A DNA stretch of 7,904 nucleotides from an uncultured Brachyspira sp. (GTDB lineage: Bacteria > Cyanobacteriota > Vampirovibrionia > Gastranaerophilales > Gastranaerophilaceae), in contig ONYB01000009.1 of the NCBI GenBank assembly GCA_900321895.1, positions 1 through 7,904 on the forward strand, in the 5' to 3' direction. Every line of letters begins with the position of its first letter. The stretch's first letter is position 1. A program made the position numbers and the translations under genes. The notes beneath the pieces were generated by a model that saw nothing but the letters and a program-made list of their open reading frames with translations, was not told the DNA's origin and did not search any database. Below, piece by piece: positions 5,779 through 7,904 of this stretch.

Positions 5779-6348
5779 TTATTGGAGATGTATAAATCGT
5801 TTTGCACAGTCAAACATTGCGTTGACTAGGGCTGCGTTTGAATATATGTTCATTCCGTTGGTTTCAAGAACCTGTTTCATTCGCCGTTCCCACATTGAAT
5901 ACAGTTCGTCTTTGTCAAGTTCAAGCACTTGAGCAATCATGGTGAGTTCTTTATAATCTATCGGGATAGGAAGGCTTCCTCTCAAAATATCGACGATTTC
6001 AAGACGTTTTTTTCGTGGAAAAGATTTTAGAAAGTTTATGACGGACATCTTTTTTTGCCTCATTTCATCTTTTAGGTATTCAACGAATTCGTCTATCACG
6101 TGTGGTTCTTGCGGAATTTTGTATTCTTCGAATCCTTCGGGGTCGATTTCCATAACGGTTGCAATTCTTTCTAAGGTTGTGCTTCTTGTTGAAAATGGAA
6201 TTGTGTTGTCTATGAGGTTATAGACGTAAGATAGTGTAACCCCTATCATTTCCGCAAAATCTTTTTTGTGAAGTGCATTTTTTTCTAAAAATTTAGCAAC
6301 TTTTTCGGAGCTTTTTTCTTCTACAATAGGTTTATTTTTTGATTTCAT
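5779..6348 (-). CDS. Tandem helix-turn-helix (XRE/Cro-like) protein, probable transcriptional regulator
   Basis: 189 aa, soluble, lysine-rich. ATG 6348 is chosen because GAGGA lies 7 nt upstream; the in-frame ATG at 6378 has no ribosome binding site. Residues 17-76 form a lambda-repressor-like domain: VAKFLEKNALHKKDFAEMIG with recognition-helix region VTLSYVYNLID (about 38-48), then LERIATVMEIDPEGFEEY. Residues 88-153 repeat the layout in diverged form: EYLKDEMRQKKMSVINFL, EIVDILRGSLP, and LTMIAQVLELDKDELYSMW, which lines up with the end of the first domain. The second copy has an insertion (FPRKKRL) and may have lost DNA binding. The C-terminal ~35 residues (helical, ending FDCAKRFIHLQ) could mediate dimerisation. 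It has no recognisable metal- or ligand-binding domain. It is divergent from pth, and a 13-bp inverted repeat lies between them. Targets are unknown; autoregulation is a guess. Confidence 0.78.
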   Translation of the reverse strand: MKSKNKPIVEEKSSEKVAKFLEKNALHKKDFAEMIGVTLSYVYNLIDNTIPFSTRSTTLERIATVMEIDPEGFEEYKIPQEPHVIDEFVEYLKDEMRQKKMSVINFLKSFPRKKRLEIVDILRGSLPIPIDYKELTMIAQVLELDKDELYSMWERRMKQVLETNGMNIYSNAALVNAMFDCAKRFIHLQ

Positions 6349-6376
6349 ATAATTATCCTCATATTTGTTTAAATTC

Positions 6377-6382
6377 ACTATA
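6377..6382 (-). promoter_or_regulatory. Possible -10 box of the HTH gene
   Basis: TATAGT on the minus strand (6382-6377), five of six to consensus. It would start transcription near 6370 and give a leader of about 22 nt that includes the GAGGA site. No good -35 is found at 16-18 nt; TTAACA (6411-6406) is too far at 23 nt. An alternative TAGAAT is at 6399-6394. Confidence 0.35.
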
Positions 6383-6420
6383 AAATTAATGCTATTCTAT
6401 CAAATTGTTAAGCGAAATGT

Positions 6421-6433
6421 TGGCAAACTGCCA
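6421..6433. promoter_or_regulatory. 13-bp inverted repeat, candidate operator between the HTH gene and pth
   Basis: TGGCA AAC TGCCA is a perfect 5-bp inverted repeat around a 3-nt centre, of a size that suits a dimeric helix-turn-helix protein. It lies 73 nt upstream of the HTH start and 48 nt upstream of pth, and is the most GC-rich element of the spacer. Binding by the adjacent HTH protein is inferred from position only. A hairpin role is unlikely, since the arms are short and no U-tract follows. Confidence 0.4.
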
Positions 6434-6452
6434 TGGTAATATTTATTTAGGT

Positions 6453-6470
6453 TAAAATAATAAGTATAAG
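6453..6470 (+). promoter_or_regulatory. Possible -10 region of pth
   Basis: Two near-consensus -10 boxes precede pth: TAAAAT (6453-6458) and TATAAG (6465-6470). Neither has a convincing -35. If the first is used, its -35 position (about 6430-6435) overlaps the inverted repeat at 6421-6433. The ribosome binding site AAGGGA (6468-6473) follows, 7 nt before ATG 6481. Confidence 0.35.
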
Positions 6471-6480
6471 GGAAAGAATT

Positions 6481-7038
6481 ATGAAATTAGTAACAGGCTT
6501 AGGGAATATCGGGGATAAGTATTCGTTTACAAGACACAATACAGGTTTTATGGTACTTGACAGATGGACAGTGAAGGAAGGCTTGTCGTTTAAATCAGAC
6601 TCTAAATTAAAAGCGATGATTACGCGATTAAAGATTAATGGGGAGGACGTAATTTTTGCAAAACCGACAACTTTTATGAATTTGTCGGGAGAGGCTGTTC
6701 GTGCGATTGTTGATTATTATAAGATTAATATAGAGGACATTTTGATAATATATGATGATTTGTCTTTAGATTTAGGTAAAATCAGGTATCGTGCAAACGG
6801 TTCTGACGGCGGGCATAACGGGATTAAATCAATAATTCAACATTTGGGAACAAAGAATTTCGCGAGATTGAAAGTCGGAATAGGCCCTCAGCCGAATATT
6901 CCGTCTGAAAATTTTGTGTTGCAAAATTTCCCGAAATCTGATTTGGATACATTGAAAGAGGTTTTGGACAAATGTATAACTTCTGTAGAATTCTATTTTG
7001 ATAACGGAATAGAAAAGACGCAGAACCGTTTTAACTAG
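6481..7038 (+). CDS. pth: Peptidyl-tRNA hydrolase
   Basis: 185 aa, cytoplasmic, of normal length for bacterial Pth. It cleaves the ester bond of peptidyl-tRNA released from stalled ribosomes and recycles the tRNA. The family signatures are present in order: GLGNIGDKYSFTRHNTGF (6-23) with Asn 9 and the catalytic His 19, AKPTTFMNLSG (60-70) with Asn 67, IIYDDLSLDLG (89-99) with Asp 92, and GSDGGHNGIKSI (107-118) with His 112. These match E. coli Asn10, His20, Asn68, Asp93 and His113. The RLKVGIG block (129-135) also fits. The start is fixed by AAGGGA at 7-nt spacing and by the family N-terminus. The downstream TPR gene, 62 nt away, may be cotranscribed. The upstream gene on the opposite strand is the tandem HTH protein. 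Confidence 0.97.
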   Translation: MKLVTGLGNIGDKYSFTRHNTGFMVLDRWTVKEGLSFKSDSKLKAMITRLKINGEDVIFAKPTTFMNLSGEAVRAIVDYYKINIEDILIIYDDLSLDLGKIRYRANGSDGGHNGIKSIIQHLGTKNFARLKVGIGPQPNIPSENFVLQNFPKSDLDTLKEVLDKCITSVEFYFDNGIEKTQNRFN

Positions 7039-7071
7039 CCGATGTGGAGAGGTAAAATAAAATTTTTGAAA

Positions 7072-7077
7072 TATAAT
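7072..7077 (+). promoter_or_regulatory. Possible internal promoter -10 before the TPR gene
   Basis: A perfect TATAAT in the 62-nt pth-TPR gap. It would start transcription near 7084, just before the ribosome binding site AAAGGAG (7085-7091). There is no recognisable -35 at 16-18 nt, and A/T richness makes a chance match plausible. Confidence 0.3.
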
Positions 7078-7100
7078 ATTAAAAAAAGGAGTATAAGATA

Positions 7101-7904
7101 ATGAGCATAGCACTGGCAGAACAGTACGAAGAGAATGGACAATACGATAAAGCTTTAGAAGAATATAAAAAATCTTATGAGAACAGTAAGAATGATTTGA
7201 GTATTATAGAACGACTTGCAAATTTGTCGTTGATGTTGAATAACAAAGAAGATGCAGAGTTTTATTATAATGAAATTCTTTCGTTGGATGCGACAAATGT
7301 AATGGCTTATGAGCAATTAATGGACATATATGTAACAACAGACAAGTTTAAGTATTACATTTATCGTGGAAATTTGCATTCAGTTAACCACCAGTATGAG
7401 CATGCCATAAATGATTATAAAAAAGCTTTAAATTTTTGCCATGATAATCAGGAGGCACAAACCTCGACACGATTTGTGCTTGGAACTTTGTATGAACAGA
7501 CCGGAAATAATATAAAAGCAATAGACGAATATTTAAAAGTTTTGGATTTTGATCATAATCACTCAGAGGTTTATACCAGATTGGCAAATCTTTATTTGTC
7601 GGAAGATGCTCTCGGCAGTGCGATTGAAACACTTGAACGTGCGATAAAAGAAGGATTTGATAATGAGATAACAAGAGAACAGTTATCAAGAATTTATTTG
7701 AGAAATAATCAGCCGGAAAAAGCTAAAGAAACTACCCACGATGAATTGTTCAGAATTAAATGTATGCTGGCATGTGGCGAAACTGATGATGCGATAAAAG
7801 AACTTGATAGAATTGCTGAAAAATATAAGGAAAACGCAGAGCTTTATGCTCTGAAGGCTCAATATTATTACGAAATAAAGGATTTTGACACGGCATTGGA
7901 AAAT
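7101..7904 (+). CDS. Tetratricopeptide repeat protein, 3' end outside the window
   Basis: The frame starts at ATG 7101 (AAAGGAG ends 9 nt upstream) and stays open for 268 codons to the right edge, so the protein is incomplete. Nearly all of the visible part is TPR-type helical repeats of about 34 residues. The clearest units are 1-30 (LAEQYEENGQYDKALEEYKK), 33-65, 83-115 (YIYRGNLHSVNHQYEHAINDY), 118-152, 155-188 (LANLYLSEDALGSAIETLE), about 189-213, 214-245 and the cut-off last one from 246. The third to fifth units are closest to consensus. There is no signal peptide and no N-terminal membrane segment, so this part is cytosolic unless something downstream anchors it. TPR arrays bind partner proteins; the partner is not identifiable here. 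It lies 62 nt after pth on the same strand, possibly as an operon or from its own weak promoter. Confidence 0.85.
   Translation, partial: MSIALAEQYEENGQYDKALEEYKKSYENSKNDLSIIERLANLSLMLNNKEDAEFYYNEILSLDATNVMAYEQLMDIYVTTDKFKYYIYRGNLHSVNHQYEHAINDYKKALNFCHDNQEAQTSTRFVLGTLYEQTGNNIKAIDEYLKVLDFDHNHSEVYTRLANLYLSEDALGSAIETLERAIKEGFDNEITREQLSRIYLRNNQPEKAKETTHDELFRIKCMLACGETDDAIKELDRIAEKYKENAELYALKAQYYYEIKDFDTALEN

Noticed and set aside
7384..7689. Minus-strand 101-codon frame opposite the TPR gene
   Set aside because: The + strand frame has repeated TPR motifs and a good ribosome binding site; the antisense frame has neither.
1..7904. CRISPR array, tRNA, rRNA, insertion sequence or phage genes
   Set aside because: No regularly spaced repeats, no cloverleaf or rRNA-like stretches, and no transposase, integrase or phage motifs seen on either strand.

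Overview
The window is about 7.9 kb of AT-rich bacterial DNA with a gram-negative character. It holds an MlaE/MlaF lipid-transport ABC pair, which implies an outer membrane, and a Ycf23 (DUF561) gene, a family known mainly from cyanobacteria and red-algal plastids. Ycf23 in a low-GC, non-photosynthetic-looking context points to a Vampirovibrionia/Melainabacteria-type relative of cyanobacteria (for example Gastranaerophilales). That assignment is inferred from gene content, not measured.

Layout, left to right. The last codons of a + strand gene (1-70) are followed by a strong hairpin (110-148) that can serve as terminator for both strands. A minus-strand operon then reads right to left: mlaE (2986-2177), mlaF (2160-1441) and a DapL-type aminotransferase (1412-147), with gaps of 16 and 28 nt, each gap carrying a clear ribosome binding site. 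Upstream of mlaE is a second strong hairpin (3002-3040), which ends the separate ycf23 transcript (3812-3060). The mlaE -10 box lies directly after its U-tract. ycf23 has the best promoter in the window (TTGAAA, 17 nt, TATAAT), and divergent from it is a small secreted HtrA-like serine protease without a PDZ domain (3963-4646).

The right half starts with a 180-nt intergenic stretch containing a short GC-rich patch that looks foreign to its surroundings. A two-fold repeated, 10TM-type putative heavy-metal/manganese exporter follows (4827-5777). It converges, one base apart, on a tandem helix-turn-helix protein (6348-5779). Divergent from that regulator is pth, peptidyl-tRNA hydrolase (6481-7038), followed at 62 nt by a TPR protein (7101 onward) that runs off the window.

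Most of the window is housekeeping: lysine/peptidoglycan precursor synthesis, envelope lipid transport, periplasmic proteolysis, metal homeostasis and ribosome rescue. I see no CRISPR array, tRNA, rRNA, insertion sequence or phage gene, and no convincing new multi-gene defence or mobile system. The points most worth a second look are the mlaE terminator-promoter fusion with a predicted leaderless start, MlaEF without a substrate-binding MCE protein but coupled to an aminotransferase, the PDZ-less protease ending at a repeat-like patch, and the two-domain HTH protein facing pth across a 13-bp inverted repeat.
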